This document shows, one piece after another, positions 1 to 7,692 of a stretch of 52,104 nt of DNA. This DNA is from Candidatus Bipolaricaulota bacterium (GTDB lineage Bacteria; Bipolaricaulota; Bipolaricaulia; RBG-16-55-9; DRXL01), in NCBI GenBank assembly GCA_938091745.1, contig CALLJK010000032.1:1-52104 (forward strand). Direction: 5' to 3'. Made by a program: the position numbers and the translations under genes. The notes beneath the pieces are model-generated. The model was not told where the DNA came from, did not search any database, and saw nothing but the letters and a program-made list of their open reading frames with translations. Positions within the stretch are counted from its first letter, which is position 1. The number at the start of each line of letters is the position of its first letter.

Positions 1-1
1 G

Positions 2-1492
2 GTGGCGGTGTTCAGCATCTTGCTATGGGGGATATTCGTGGTCTTTCCCGCCCTCACTGCTCCCATCAGCGGCGACGCGCAGCTCGATCTGGTCATGAAA
101 TCTTCAACCTGCGACGTCAACGAGGACGGGGATTTGCTCACCGATGAAGATCCCCCCAACGGCGTGGACGACGACGGCGACACTCTGGTAGACGAGGACG
201 TCTGCCGCAAGATCGATCTGGGTATCTTCAAAGTCGAGATGGACATCGTGCTTACGCTGCGCCTCAGCGGGCTGGAGATCACCAGCACCTCGGTGCTCAC
301 GTTCAAAGGGATCGAGTACCAAGCGTTCACCATCACCGCGACAGTCGGAGCGCTTACCCTCAAAAATATTCTCGTCTTCGCGCCTAGCATTACTGAGATC
401 GAGTTCGTGCGCACGAGCGATCTGGCGCACCTGCGCTATTGCGTGCGCCGCGCCGCCCCCGGCGATGTCACCCCGCCCTTTCGCGATTGCCCCCTGCCCG
501 ATAGCTATTTATATTGGCTGCTCGAGGACGTGGGATTCTATCATGCGACAGTAGCGAATCTCGCGCTGGCGCAGGCGTTTGATGGCGGCGGGATGCTCGA
601 TGCGGACTTAACGTTGCGCAAGAGCGTCTTCGATCTGACTCTGCCCATCGGAGGATTGCTCTTCTCGCTCCACGCGATGGCTGCAAACTTTGGAACAGCA
701 ACCCCCGAGTTTCGCACGGGCTTTGTGCTTAGCGTTGAGGGCCAGACTGTCAGCGGCCTGACGGTGCGCAGCGAAACGTGGGTTGGCGCTCGCCAAGGCT
801 TGGAGTGCTTCTCTGAGTGCAAGCCGCTCGAGCGCCTCTACGGCGGGATCGTCATTGATGAGTTCACCCCGCAAGAAGAGAAGCTCTTCGTGCGCAATCT
901 CAGAATCTGGGGCATAACGCTCCACGCCCGCGCCGAGTTCCAGCTCTTTGGAGAGACCGATCTCACGGGAAGGAACTGCTCCACCCAAGTGATCTGTCTT
1001 TTGGAGATCAACGCGATTGGGCAGATTCAGCCTCTCAATATCACGCTTAACAATACACTGCGCTTAGGGCCGGGCCTGGATGCGAAGTTCAACGTTCTGA
1101 CCACGACGCTGCGCATCGGCGAAGTCGCTGTCGAGGCCTTCTGGGAGTTTTATCCCGACTCCATCGGGGCGTGGAAGGTCTACTTAGCCCAGATCGTGGG
1201 GAGCTTCGATCCTCCGGGAGTGCAGGTGCGCAGTGAGATCAAGTTCTGCACCGGGATCACTCTGATAATCTGCACGACCGATAATATTCTCAAGCACACG
1301 CTCACGCTCGCCTGGGCCGTTGGGGAGTTTCGCGGCGAGCTGCGGGTGATCTTCCTTGGGCTGATCAAGGACTTCTATCAAGCGTGGTGGGACGGTGCTT
1401 GGCGGGTCGGCCCGGTGGAGCTGACCAGCTCCGCCGTCTTAACCGTTGAGTATATCAGTGCTCTGGCTTGGGGAATAAAAGTGAGGTTCTAG
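2..1492 (+). CDS. Secreted protein with acidic Ca-binding-like stretch (5' end cut by window)
   Basis: The frame is open from the first base of the window and ends with TAG at 1490-1492. The first residues (AVFSILLWGIFVVFPALTA) are the hydrophobic core and cleavage region of a signal peptide, but no basic n-region is visible, so the true start probably lies just upstream. Residues ~38-68 are rich in D/G (VNEDGDLL, VDDDGDTLVDED), like thrombospondin type-3 or dockerin-type calcium loops. The remaining ~420 residues alternate hydrophobic and polar residues, as in a beta-strand-rich fold. I recognise no family. It lies 2 nt before the CSLREA-type surface protein, probably in the same operon. The function is unknown; a cell-surface role is inferred from the signal and the neighbour. 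Confidence 0.75.
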   Translation: MAVFSILLWGIFVVFPALTAPISGDAQLDLVMKSSTCDVNEDGDLLTDEDPPNGVDDDGDTLVDEDVCRKIDLGIFKVEMDIVLTLRLSGLEITSTSVLTFKGIEYQAFTITATVGALTLKNILVFAPSITEIEFVRTSDLAHLRYCVRRAAPGDVTPPFRDCPLPDSYLYWLLEDVGFYHATVANLALAQAFDGGGMLDADLTLRKSVFDLTLPIGGLLFSLHAMAANFGTATPEFRTGFVLSVEGQTVSGLTVRSETWVGARQGLECFSECKPLERLYGGIVIDEFTPQEEKLFVRNLRIWGITLHARAEFQLFGETDLTGRNCSTQVICLLEINAIGQIQPLNITLNNTLRLGPGLDAKFNVLTTTLRIGEVAVEAFWEFYPDSIGAWKVYLAQIVGSFDPPGVQVRSEIKFCTGITLIICTTDNILKHTLTLAWAVGEFRGELRVIFLGLIKDFYQAWWDGAWRVGPVELTSSAVLTVEYISALAWGIKVRF

Positions 1493-1494
1493 CC

Positions 1495-3441
1495 ATGAAG
1501 AACAGATATACGCTCTTCGGGTTGGTCGGGTTGGGGATCGTGCTGGGGCTGTGGCTCGCTCAGCCTGCGCACGCGCAGATCTACGTCACGACGACCGACG
1601 ACGAACTGAATACCGATGGTGACTGTTCTCTGCGTGAAGCCGTCCAAGCAGCGAATACGAATAGTGCCGTGGACAATTGTATTGACAAATTAAAGGTCTA
1701 CGACACAATAGTTCTCGATGTTGCCACCTACACGCTGAGCATTCTCGGGTTTAACGAGAACGGCAACAAGTCTGGCGATCTTGATATAACTGAAGACGTG
1801 ACAATCCAAGGGGCTGGCATCTGGAAGACGGTGATCAACGCTGCGTATATAGATGATCGCGCCTTGCATATTCTGAGAGGCTTCGTGGTTTTGAGAGACC
1901 TGACGATCACCGATGGGAGCACCAACTTCGGCAATGGCGGCTGCATACACGTAAACGAAGAAAGCTCTCTTGTGCTAGAAAGGGTAGCAATCTCTGGCTG
2001 TCTTGCGCGCGACTCCGGCGGGGGGATCTACGTTGCCCCCAAAGCGTCATTATCCATATATGGAAGCAAGATCGAGGAGAACGGCGCGGGCGGCAGTGGC
2101 GGCGGGATCTTCGTCGCCAACCATGCTCGGTTGAGTATCATTGAAAATACGACGATCCATAACAATTATGCCAACAAAGACGGCGGCGGGATCTTCAATG
2201 TTGGCACGATCGATTCTATCTACAACACGACGATCAGCTTGAACAGAGCTAGAGACAGCGGCGGCGGAATCCGCAACGGCAGCAGCGGCGTCATCGGCAA
2301 GAAGGGTGGGGCTATTCTCAATACGACGATCAGCGGGAACTCTGCAGACTCTGGCGGAGGCATCTTCAATGCCGGGCAGATCTATGAAGTGATTCACGTC
2401 ACTATCGCGTATAACGAAGCGTTTAAGGAGGGCGGGGGCATCCACAACGTCAGCGGCGGCTCTTTCTGGGGCATCAGAAGCTCGATCATCGCCAACAGCC
2501 TCAAGGGCGGCGATTGCAGCAATACTGGTTCGATCTCTTCGCAGGGGTATAACATCCTCAGCGATGGTTCATGCATCAAAGTTTTTACGAACATTGGAGA
2601 TCTCTTGAACACCGATCCGATGCTTGGCCCACTGCAGAACAACGGCGGCCCCACTGAGACCCACGCGCTGCTCCCTGGCAGCCCCGCTATAGATCACGTG
2701 GAGGACAAGTTCTGCCCTGACACAGACCAACGCGGCGTCATGCGCCCCATAGATGGCGACGGTGATGGCATAGCTCGTTGCGACAGCGGGGCGTTCGAGT
2801 TCAAGCCGGGGGTCATTCGTGGCTTCAAGTGGCTTGACATTGACGGCGATGGCCACAAAGCCAGCTACGAGCCGTTCCTGCGCGGCATCACTATCAGAGT
2901 GACGGGCACGGACGTTTGGGGTAACCCTATCAATCTATCGGCGGTCACCGATGCCCAAGGGCAGTTCATCTTCGCGAACCTGCCGCCGGGCACGTATCTG
3001 ATCTGTGAAGTGCGTCCCGATGTCATCTCGTATCAGACCTTCCCGCGCACCGGGCCGATCTGCCCCAACTCAGAGTTCCCCGGTTGGAGCGTCGTGCTCG
3101 GTGATGGGGAAATCCGCGAGATCGCGTTCGGCAACGTCTTCGATGAACTCTACTTTGAGCCGATGGCGTTGAGTAGCGCCATGCAAGCGGTGCCGCAGCG
3201 CGACGGGATTCTCTTCCGGCCGCAACACGCGTTCTTGGTGAAGGAATTCCAAGTCGAGATCTACGATCTGAACGGGCGTGTGATCTACCGCAGCGCGTGG
3301 GCCAACGACAGTATCTTATGGAAGCTCCAAGACGAGCGTGGCCAGCGCGTCGCGCGCGGCGTCTATCTCTCTGTAATCACGGTGCGGGCCATAGATGGAA
3401 CGCTGCTCAAAGCGAGGGTGCAGAAGCTCATAGTGAGGTGA
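1495..3441 (+). CDS. CSLREA-type parallel beta-helix surface protein with Cna-B-like and FlgD/T9SS-like C-terminal domains
   Basis: This is a 648-residue exported protein. ATG 1495 is chosen because GTGAGG lies 8 nt upstream and a signal peptide follows directly (MKNRYTLFGLVGLG to AHA-Q). Just after the signal comes CSLREAVQAAN, the hallmark of the CSLREA domain. Residues ~140-370 hold repeated GGGI(F/Y/H/R) and NTTI units, the rungs of a right-handed parallel beta-helix as in polymorphic outer-membrane proteins. Residues ~440-530 resemble an SdrD/Cna-B-like Ig domain (GFKWLDIDGDG, then GQFIFANLPPGTY). The last ~90 residues (VEIYDLNGRVIYR, then ARGVYLSVI) resemble a FlgD-like or type IX sorting-like domain. 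The likely role is a surface adhesin or passenger; the substrate is unknown. Confidence 0.85.
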   Translation: MKNRYTLFGLVGLGIVLGLWLAQPAHAQIYVTTTDDELNTDGDCSLREAVQAANTNSAVDNCIDKLKVYDTIVLDVATYTLSILGFNENGNKSGDLDITEDVTIQGAGIWKTVINAAYIDDRALHILRGFVVLRDLTITDGSTNFGNGGCIHVNEESSLVLERVAISGCLARDSGGGIYVAPKASLSIYGSKIEENGAGGSGGGIFVANHARLSIIENTTIHNNYANKDGGGIFNVGTIDSIYNTTISLNRARDSGGGIRNGSSGVIGKKGGAILNTTISGNSADSGGGIFNAGQIYEVIHVTIAYNEAFKEGGGIHNVSGGSFWGIRSSIIANSLKGGDCSNTGSISSQGYNILSDGSCIKVFTNIGDLLNTDPMLGPLQNNGGPTETHALLPGSPAIDHVEDKFCPDTDQRGVMRPIDGDGDGIARCDSGAFEFKPGVIRGFKWLDIDGDGHKASYEPFLRGITIRVTGTDVWGNPINLSAVTDAQGQFIFANLPPGTYLICEVRPDVISYQTFPRTGPICPNSEFPGWSVVLGDGEIREIAFGNVFDELYFEPMALSSAMQAVPQRDGILFRPQHAFLVKEFQVEIYDLNGRVIYRSAWANDSILWKLQDERGQRVARGVYLSVITVRAIDGTLLKARVQKLIVR

Positions 3442-3476
3442 AGCTCTGAGCACCATGGGCGCACAAGATTCTAAAG

Positions 3477-3505
3477 TTGCAAGTATGGCTCGTATGCTCT
3501 AGAAT
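3477..3505 (+). promoter_or_regulatory. sigma70-type promoter for tRNA-Arg
   Basis: TTGCAA (3477-3482), a 17-nt spacer and TAGAAT (3500-3505). The next gene on this strand is tRNA-Arg, about 75 nt downstream, with a hairpin-bearing repeat in between. Confidence 0.6.
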
Positions 3506-3510
3506 CTAGC

Positions 3511-3561
3511 CAGGCTTCGTCTGGGCTGTACATCTTCGCCGGCCTCCGCCGGCGAAGGCGA
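3511..3561 (+). repeat. tRNA-adjacent hairpin repeat, copy A
   Basis: It begins CAGGCTTCG, passes through GTACATC, and then forms a perfect 10-bp hairpin (CTTCGCCGGC 3534-3543, loop CTCC, GCCGGCGAAG 3548-3557) before GGCGA. Copy B at 7486-7533 keeps the flanking words but has different stem bases. It lies in the leader of the tRNA-Arg transcript. Confidence 0.6.
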
Positions 3562-3581
3562 GGCTCAAGCTCCTAGCTTGT

Positions 3582-3657
3582 GCGCCCGTAGCTCAGGGGA
3601 TAGAGCGCTGGCCTGCGGAGCCAGAGGCCGGAGGTTCAAGTCCTCCCGGGCGTACCA
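3582..3657 (+). tRNA. tRNA-Arg (anticodon GCG)
   Basis: A 76-nt cloverleaf with encoded CCA. The acceptor stem is GCGCCCG/CGGGCGT (G1-U72), with D-stem GCTC/GAGC, anticodon stem CTGGC/GCCAG and T-stem GGAGG/CCTCC. The loop CTGCGGA gives anticodon GCG, which reads CGC (and CGU by wobble). A20 in the D-loop and A73 are arginine identity elements. Bacteria usually use ACG, edited to ICG, in this box, so GCG is unusual. Confidence 0.93.
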
Positions 3658-3664
3658 GAATCCC

Positions 3665-4624
3665 ATGCGTTTTTACATTCGTGAGTTTACCCCTGACGAT
3701 TACGTCGCCATTGCCGAGATCAACAACGCAATCTACCCTGACTATCGCTACAGCGCCGACGAGATTCGCTATGACGACGAGCACTTCGACAGAACACAAT
3801 ATATCTTCAAACGCTACGTCGCCCAAGTAGGCCAGCGCGTCGTGGGCTACGCCGAGTACAATCACATGCCCCATATGTTCCATCCCCAGAAGTTTTGGGT
3901 CTACATCGGCGTGCACCCGGATTTTCAAAGACAGGGTATCGGGCGTGCGCTCTACGAGAGAATCGTGAGCGATTTGCTCGAACTCAAGGCCGTGCGCGCC
4001 TTCGCCAGCGCCCGCGAAGATTACCCTCGCAGCATCGCGTTCTTGCAGAAGAACGGCTTTTCTGAGACGCGCCGCACGTGGGAGTCGCGCCTGTCCGTAA
4101 ACACTTTCGATTTCTCAAAATTCGCGCACTATTTAGAAAGATTCTCAGCTCATGGGTTGACGATCACAACGCTCGCTGAGGAACGCCAGAGCGATCCCAA
4201 CTGTCTTAAGAAACTCCACGAACTCTACGTCGTCATCATGGAGGACGTGCCCCATCCCGATCAGTATACGCCCGTAGACTTCGAGCACTTTCTGCGCTAT
4301 AGCGTTGAGCACCCTGACGCGATTGCTGAGGGGTACTTCATTGCCAAGGACGGCGAGAAGTATATCGGACAGAGCAATTTACGTCGTAGCAAGGACGAGC
4401 CGAAAGACTTATATCAAGGGCTGACGGGTGTGCGTCGCGAGTATCGGGGCAAGAGCGTCGCAATGGCGCTCAAGCTCAAGACGATCGAGTACGCGCGCGC
4501 TCACGGTTACGAGATCATCAAGACGTGGAACGACAGTACTAACGTCGGAATGCTGGCGATCAATGAAAAATTAGGCTTTGTGCGCCAACCGGCGTGGATC
4601 ACGTTCGTGAAAGAATTCACATGA
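3665..4624 (+). CDS. Tandem GNAT-fold N-acetyltransferase
   Basis: A 319-residue protein with two GNAT domains. The first (~1-150) carries the acetyl-CoA loop QRQGIGRA at 88-95. The second (~165-319) has a weaker equivalent (REYRGKSVAMALK) and the typical GNAT end NEKLGFVRQP. Tandem GNATs of this size include mycothiol synthase-like enzymes, but nothing shows the substrate. ATG 3665 is chosen because everything upstream in the frame is tRNA-Arg. The ATG follows the tRNA CCA end by 7 nt and no ribosome site is possible except inside the tRNA. The mRNA may be released by tRNA 3' processing and translated as leaderless. The stop overlaps the next start (ATGA). Confidence 0.85.
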   Translation: MRFYIREFTPDDYVAIAEINNAIYPDYRYSADEIRYDDEHFDRTQYIFKRYVAQVGQRVVGYAEYNHMPHMFHPQKFWVYIGVHPDFQRQGIGRALYERIVSDLLELKAVRAFASAREDYPRSIAFLQKNGFSETRRTWESRLSVNTFDFSKFAHYLERFSAHGLTITTLAEERQSDPNCLKKLHELYVVIMEDVPHPDQYTPVDFEHFLRYSVEHPDAIAEGYFIAKDGEKYIGQSNLRRSKDEPKDLYQGLTGVRREYRGKSVAMALKLKTIEYARAHGYEIIKTWNDSTNVGMLAINEKLGFVRQPAWITFVKEFT

Positions 4625-5781
4625 CAGCGCTTAAGCAAACGGTATTGCCAGTGCTGGAGCTTGCGGGCACGCCCTACGAACAAGGGCTGGCGCACGGTAA
4701 ACAAGCACGCGATCTGATCTCCCAGAATATAGAGATCTACTTCTATCGCTTTGAACGCGAGACGAAACTCCCCAAAGCTGAAGTCCTGCGTCGCGCCGGG
4801 CTCTACCTGCGCGTGATCGAGAAGCTCGCGCCCCAGTATGCTGCAGCGATGCGCGGCGTTGCCGAAGGCTCCAACAGAGAGCTTCTGGAGATTGCGGCGC
4901 TGAATGCGCGCTATGAGCTGATCTACAGTGAAGTGACAAAACAGGCCCTCACCCCGCCCTTCGGGCACCCCTCTCCCGTGGGTCACCACGGGAGAGGGGC
5001 TGGGGGTGAGGGCCCTGACGGCTGCACCAGCTTCGCCGTCCTGCCTCATAAGTCTGCCAACGGACACTTAATTATGGGCGAGAACTGGGACTGGATCCCC
5101 GAAGTTCGGGGCTTAGTCTTAAAGATCTATGAGCCGGGAGTACCCGAGATTCTCTGCTTCACTGAAGCGGGGATCGTTGGGGGCAAGATCGGGCTGAACT
5201 CTGCGGGCTTAGGGCTGGCTATTAACGGGCTGAACTCAGAGCACGACAACTGGGCACTGCTGGGGAAGCCCTTTCACGTGCGATGCTGGGAGATCTTGCG
5301 CTGCACTGAATTTGAGCAAGCCGTGCGCGTGGTCACTGAGGGCGAGCGCAGTGTCTCCGCGAATTTTCTCATCGCCCAAGCGCCCGATAGGGTCATTGAT
5401 CTGGAGACCGCGCCAACAGGCGTCAGCCAGCTCTTTCCCAAAGACGGCTGGCTCGCGCACACGAATCACTTTCTTGAGTTGAGCGCAGCCGGGCTGACGC
5501 GCCAGATCCAAACTTCCAAGCGCCCCAGTACCGAACAGAGATTAGCTCGCGTTCAGCATCTTTTGCGCACAAGCCCAAAGCTCGACCAAGCAAGAGCGAT
5601 AGAAATCTTGCGCGATCACGACGATTTTCCCTACTCGCTCTGTCGCCATCCCGACGAGAACTTCCCGCCTGAAGAGCGCTACGCGAGCGTCGTCTCGGTC
5701 GTGATGGACCTACACGAAAAGACTCTTCTGATCGCAAGTGGGCCGCCGTGCCAGCATGAGTACCAAGCTTTTCGCATCTGA
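4621..5781 (+). CDS. C45-family Ntn hydrolase (acyl-CoA:6-APA / isopenicillin N acyltransferase-like)
   Basis: A 386-residue protein; ATG 4621 overlaps the GNAT stop by 4 nt. N-terminal GTPYEQGLAHGKQARDLI and the internal DGCTSFAV, MGENWDW and LGLAINGLNS match the acyl-CoA:6-aminopenicillanic-acid acyltransferase family. These enzymes cut themselves before a cysteine that becomes the N-terminal nucleophile; here that is Cys135 of GCTS. Family members hydrolyse or transfer acyl groups of amides; the substrate cannot be told. A 71-bp palindromic element (4944-5014) lies in frame and encodes residues ~108-131, ending just before the processing site. That segment belongs to the propeptide side, which may explain why it is tolerated. 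Translational coupling links it to the acetyltransferase. Confidence 0.85.
   Translation: MTALKQTVLPVLELAGTPYEQGLAHGKQARDLISQNIEIYFYRFERETKLPKAEVLRRAGLYLRVIEKLAPQYAAAMRGVAEGSNRELLEIAALNARYELIYSEVTKQALTPPFGHPSPVGHHGRGAGGEGPDGCTSFAVLPHKSANGHLIMGENWDWIPEVRGLVLKIYEPGVPEILCFTEAGIVGGKIGLNSAGLGLAINGLNSEHDNWALLGKPFHVRCWEILRCTEFEQAVRVVTEGERSVSANFLIAQAPDRVIDLETAPTGVSQLFPKDGWLAHTNHFLELSAAGLTRQIQTSKRPSTEQRLARVQHLLRTSPKLDQARAIEILRDHDDFPYSLCRHPDENFPPEERYASVVSVVMDLHEKTLLIASGPPCQHEYQAFRI
4944..5014 (+). repeat. Palindromic element inserted in frame in a coding gene, copy 1
   Basis: The outer inverted repeat is GGCCCTCACCCC (4944-4955) against GGGGTGAGGGCC (5003-5014). The inner one is CCCCTCTCCCGTGG (4968-4981), loop GTCA, CCACGGGAGAGGGG (4986-4999). 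It is translated here as ...PSPVGHHGRGAGGEG. The same element at 28948-29016 gives nearly the same peptide in an unrelated enzyme. This resembles Rickettsia-type palindromic elements in behaviour. Confidence 0.85.
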
Positions 5782-5782
5782 C

Positions 5783-5811
5783 TTGACCTCACACTCAAGC
5801 TCGTATAAACT
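5783..5811 (+). promoter_or_regulatory. Promoter of vapBC-like operon
   Basis: TTGACC (5783-5788), a 17-nt spacer and TAAACT (5806-5811). An inverted repeat CTTGA-N8-TCAAG (5782-5799) overlaps the -35 box and could be the antitoxin's operator. AAGGTGAT lies 7 nt before ATG 5831. Confidence 0.6.
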
Positions 5812-5830
5812 GAACTGAAGGTGATACTGA

Positions 5831-6073
5831 ATGGAACGCCTTGAGCTGCATCTAGATGAAGATACGTTGAAGCGAGCCAGAAAACTTGCAGAAGCTCGTG
5901 GCTGTACCCTTGAGCAACTGATCGCAGACTTGCTCAAACAAACAGAATCTTCTCTGCCAGCCAGTGATCTCTATCTGGGAATGTTCGCAGACGAACCGGA
6001 GTTAATAGATTGCATTGTTGAGTCGGCCATGCATGCTCGGGAAGAGCATCCATTGAGGACAGCCAGTGGATAA
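5831..6073 (+). CDS. VapB-like antitoxin (ribbon-helix-helix type)
   Basis: An 80-residue protein. The start MERLELHLDEDTLKRARKLAEARGCTLEQLIADLL has the strand-helix-helix pattern of ribbon-helix-helix antitoxins (DUF6364-like). The C-terminal tail would wrap the toxin. It overlaps the PIN toxin gene by 8 nt, the normal antitoxin-first order. The expected role is to bind and block the toxin and to repress the operon. AAGGTGAT supports ATG 5831. Confidence 0.8.
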   Translation: MERLELHLDEDTLKRARKLAEARGCTLEQLIADLLKQTESSLPASDLYLGMFADEPELIDCIVESAMHAREEHPLRTASG

Positions 6074-6485
6074 ATCCCTTCTCGATACAGACATCTTCTC
6101 TGAGATCTTGAAGGGCGTTAATGCACACGTTATCGCTCAAGCAACAGCATATCGTTCTGCCTTTGGGCGATATACGATCTCAACAGTCACAGTGATGGAG
6201 ATCGTAAAAGGGCTGCACAAACTCCAACGTGAGGACCGTATCCAGCAATTTGTTGCAGGGCTCAGTTCTGTGGAGGTACTCACACTCGATGTGAGAAGCG
6301 CCGAACTCGCCGGGCGCATCTATGCTGATCTAGAGCGCACCGGTCAACCGATTGGGCGAGCTGATCCCATGATAGCAGCAATAGCTTTGCAGCACGGTTT
6401 GGTCTTGGTAACGGGCAATCTCGCGCACTATCAGCGAATTCAGAGCTTGGGCTACGCGCTGAGGCTAGAGGACTGGCGGAATTAA
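6066..6485 (+). CDS. VapC-like PIN-domain ribonuclease toxin
   Basis: A 139-residue protein from GTG 6066, overlapping the antitoxin. PIN acidic residues are visible in LLDTDIFSEIL (D8), VTVMEIVKGL and GRADPMIAAIAL. The usual fourth acidic site (TRNxxDF) reads TGNLAHY here, so it is altered. VapC toxins cut tRNA or rRNA; the target here is unknown. It ends 9 nt before the convergent HDAC-like gene. The pair lies in a tRNA-rich stretch. Confidence 0.85.
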   Translation: MDKSLLDTDIFSEILKGVNAHVIAQATAYRSAFGRYTISTVTVMEIVKGLHKLQREDRIQQFVAGLSSVEVLTLDVRSAELAGRIYADLERTGQPIGRADPMIAAIALQHGLVLVTGNLAHYQRIQSLGYALRLEDWRN

Positions 6486-6494
6486 GAGAGAAGC

Positions 6495-7325
6495 TTAATC
6501 ACTGAACCCACTCAACAGCGCATGAATGTTCTTCCCCAAATCTTCGACGTTATACCCGCCCTCCAACACAGCAAACGTTGGCAGTCCTAGTCGCTTGAGA
6601 CGCTGCGCAATGCGAAAGTACCCCTCCGTCGTCAGCCCCAGCGACGCCAACGGGTCTTTGTAGTATGTGTCAAATCCTGCGGAGATTGCGATCTGTTCGA
6701 TCCCGCTGAGATCTAGTGACGTGAGCGCTTCGTTGAGCGTCTGCAGATAGACCTCGTCCCCACAATTGAAGGGCAGCGGATAGTTATAACAGTTCTGTTC
6801 CGAGCGCAAGCCCGTCCCCGGATAGTTGGGAAAGCTATGCAGAGAAATATAAATAACTTGAGGATCGCCGAGGAAGATCGCTTGCGTGCCGTCGCCGTGA
6901 TGGCCGTCTATATCTACTATAAGAGTCTTCTTGCCCGAGGCTCTCACAGCAATCGCAATGTTATTAAAATAGCAGAACCCCGCGACGCGCTCCTTGGCGG
7001 CGTGATGCCCCGGCGGGCGCATCAGCGAGAAGCCGTGGAGCTGCATCGCCTGGATCGCTGCGCCTGCTGCAAGCAGCGCGTACTCGAAGATATTTGGATA
7101 TCTAGGGGAGTCAGGGTCGTAGAAGCGCAGCTTCTTGACGTCCTCGACGTGCCTTGGCGAGTGCACACGAAGCACATCTTCTTCACGAGCTGGTTCAGCG
7201 AAGACGAACTCGTAGCCGAGCTTAGGATCACTCAAGAACTCATAGGCGCGGGCAAGCCGTTCAGGGCTTTCGGGATGCCCCGGAGCCCCGTACTCTAAAC
7301 ACTTGGGATGCCAGATGATCTTCAT
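6495..7325 (-). CDS. Histone deacetylase-family (AcuC/class II HDAC-like) amidohydrolase
   Basis: A 276-residue protein. The start MKIIWHPKCLEYGAPGHPESPERL is typical of the family; the longer open frame upstream is only the antisense of tRNA-Ser, so ATG 7325 is right. Catalytic features are RPPGHHA (His107-His108), the zinc site DIDGHHGDG (D140, H142), SAGFDTYYKDPL (third zinc ligand) and EGGY. Bacterial members remove acetyl groups from lysine, polyamines or other amines; the substrate here is unknown. The promoter at 7335-7362 puts the transcription start about 3 nt from the ATG, and no Shine-Dalgarno site is present, so the mRNA is probably leaderless. Confidence 0.9.
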   Translation of the reverse strand: MKIIWHPKCLEYGAPGHPESPERLARAYEFLSDPKLGYEFVFAEPAREEDVLRVHSPRHVEDVKKLRFYDPDSPRYPNIFEYALLAAGAAIQAMQLHGFSLMRPPGHHAAKERVAGFCYFNNIAIAVRASGKKTLIVDIDGHHGDGTQAIFLGDPQVIYISLHSFPNYPGTGLRSEQNCYNYPLPFNCGDEVYLQTLNEALTSLDLSGIEQIAISAGFDTYYKDPLASLGLTTEGYFRIAQRLKRLGLPTFAVLEGGYNVEDLGKNIHALLSGFSD

Positions 7326-7334
7326 CGAGCATAG

Positions 7335-7362
7335 TGTATAATAAAGTTCAGAGCCGTTGCAA
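7335..7362 (-). promoter_or_regulatory. Promoter of the HDAC-like gene
   Basis: On the minus strand TTGCAA (7362-7357), a 16-nt spacer and TATACA (7340-7335). TTGCAA is self-complementary, and the same six bases are the -35 box of the divergent tRNA-Ser promoter. Confidence 0.6.
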
Positions 7363-7385
7363 AGCGCCGCACTTTGGGCTACACT
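7357..7385 (+). promoter_or_regulatory. Promoter of tRNA-Ser
   Basis: TTGCAA (7357-7362), a 17-nt spacer and TACACT (7380-7385). The transcription start would fall about 3 nt before the tRNA. It shares its -35 box with the opposite HDAC-like promoter. Confidence 0.65.
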
Positions 7386-7394
7386 GTAATCCCT

Positions 7395-7485
<91 letters not shown>

Positions 7486-7533
7486 CAGGCTTCGCCTGCA
7501 CCGTACATCGTGCCGCCTGCGGCGGCACGGCGA
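7486..7533 (+). repeat. tRNA-adjacent hairpin repeat, copy B
   Basis: It has CAGGCTTCG, then GTACATC, a hairpin with an 8-bp stem (GTGCCGCC, loop TGC, GGCGGCAC) and GGCGA, in the same order as copy A at 3511-3561. A further small hairpin, CCAGACgaaGTCTGG, follows at about 7539-7553. It separates tRNA-Ser from the SRP RNA. Confidence 0.6.
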
Positions 7534-7552
7534 ATAGTCCAGACGAAGTCTG

Positions 7553-7670
7553 GCTGGGGTCGGCTCGCTGCGGAGCGGCGGCGCAGGCCGTCGAACCCCG
7601 CCAGGCCCGGAAGGGAGCAACGGTAAGATGTCCCCTGCGGGCGCCGTTTCTGGAGCGGGCCGGCCCGAGC
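7553..7670 (+). ncRNA. ffs: Signal recognition particle RNA, small bacterial type (4.5S)
   Basis: The conserved apical core is present as GCCAGGCCCGGAAGGGAGCA: the GGAA-type tetraloop and the asymmetric loop that bind Ffh, at about 7600-7620. The flanks pair into one long hairpin. GCTGGGGTCGGCTCGCT (from 7553) pairs with the stretch ending GGCCGGCCCGAGC (to 7670), and CGGCGGCGCAGG pairs with CCTGCGGGCGCCG. There is no Alu domain, the short form found in many bacteria. It guides membrane-protein ribosomes to the membrane with Ffh and FtsY. The ends are estimated from pairing. It probably shares a transcript with tRNA-Ser. Confidence 0.88.
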
Positions 7671-7692
7671 CGATTTCCTAAAAGGAGGACCT

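Noticed and set aside
3578-3664. Acetyltransferase frame beginning at 3578
   Set aside because: These codons are tRNA-Arg itself; the protein starts at ATG 3665.
4944-5014. Palindrome in the Ntn hydrolase gene as a transcription terminator
   Set aside because: It lies in the middle of an open reading frame with no T-run, and its copy lies in another coding gene.
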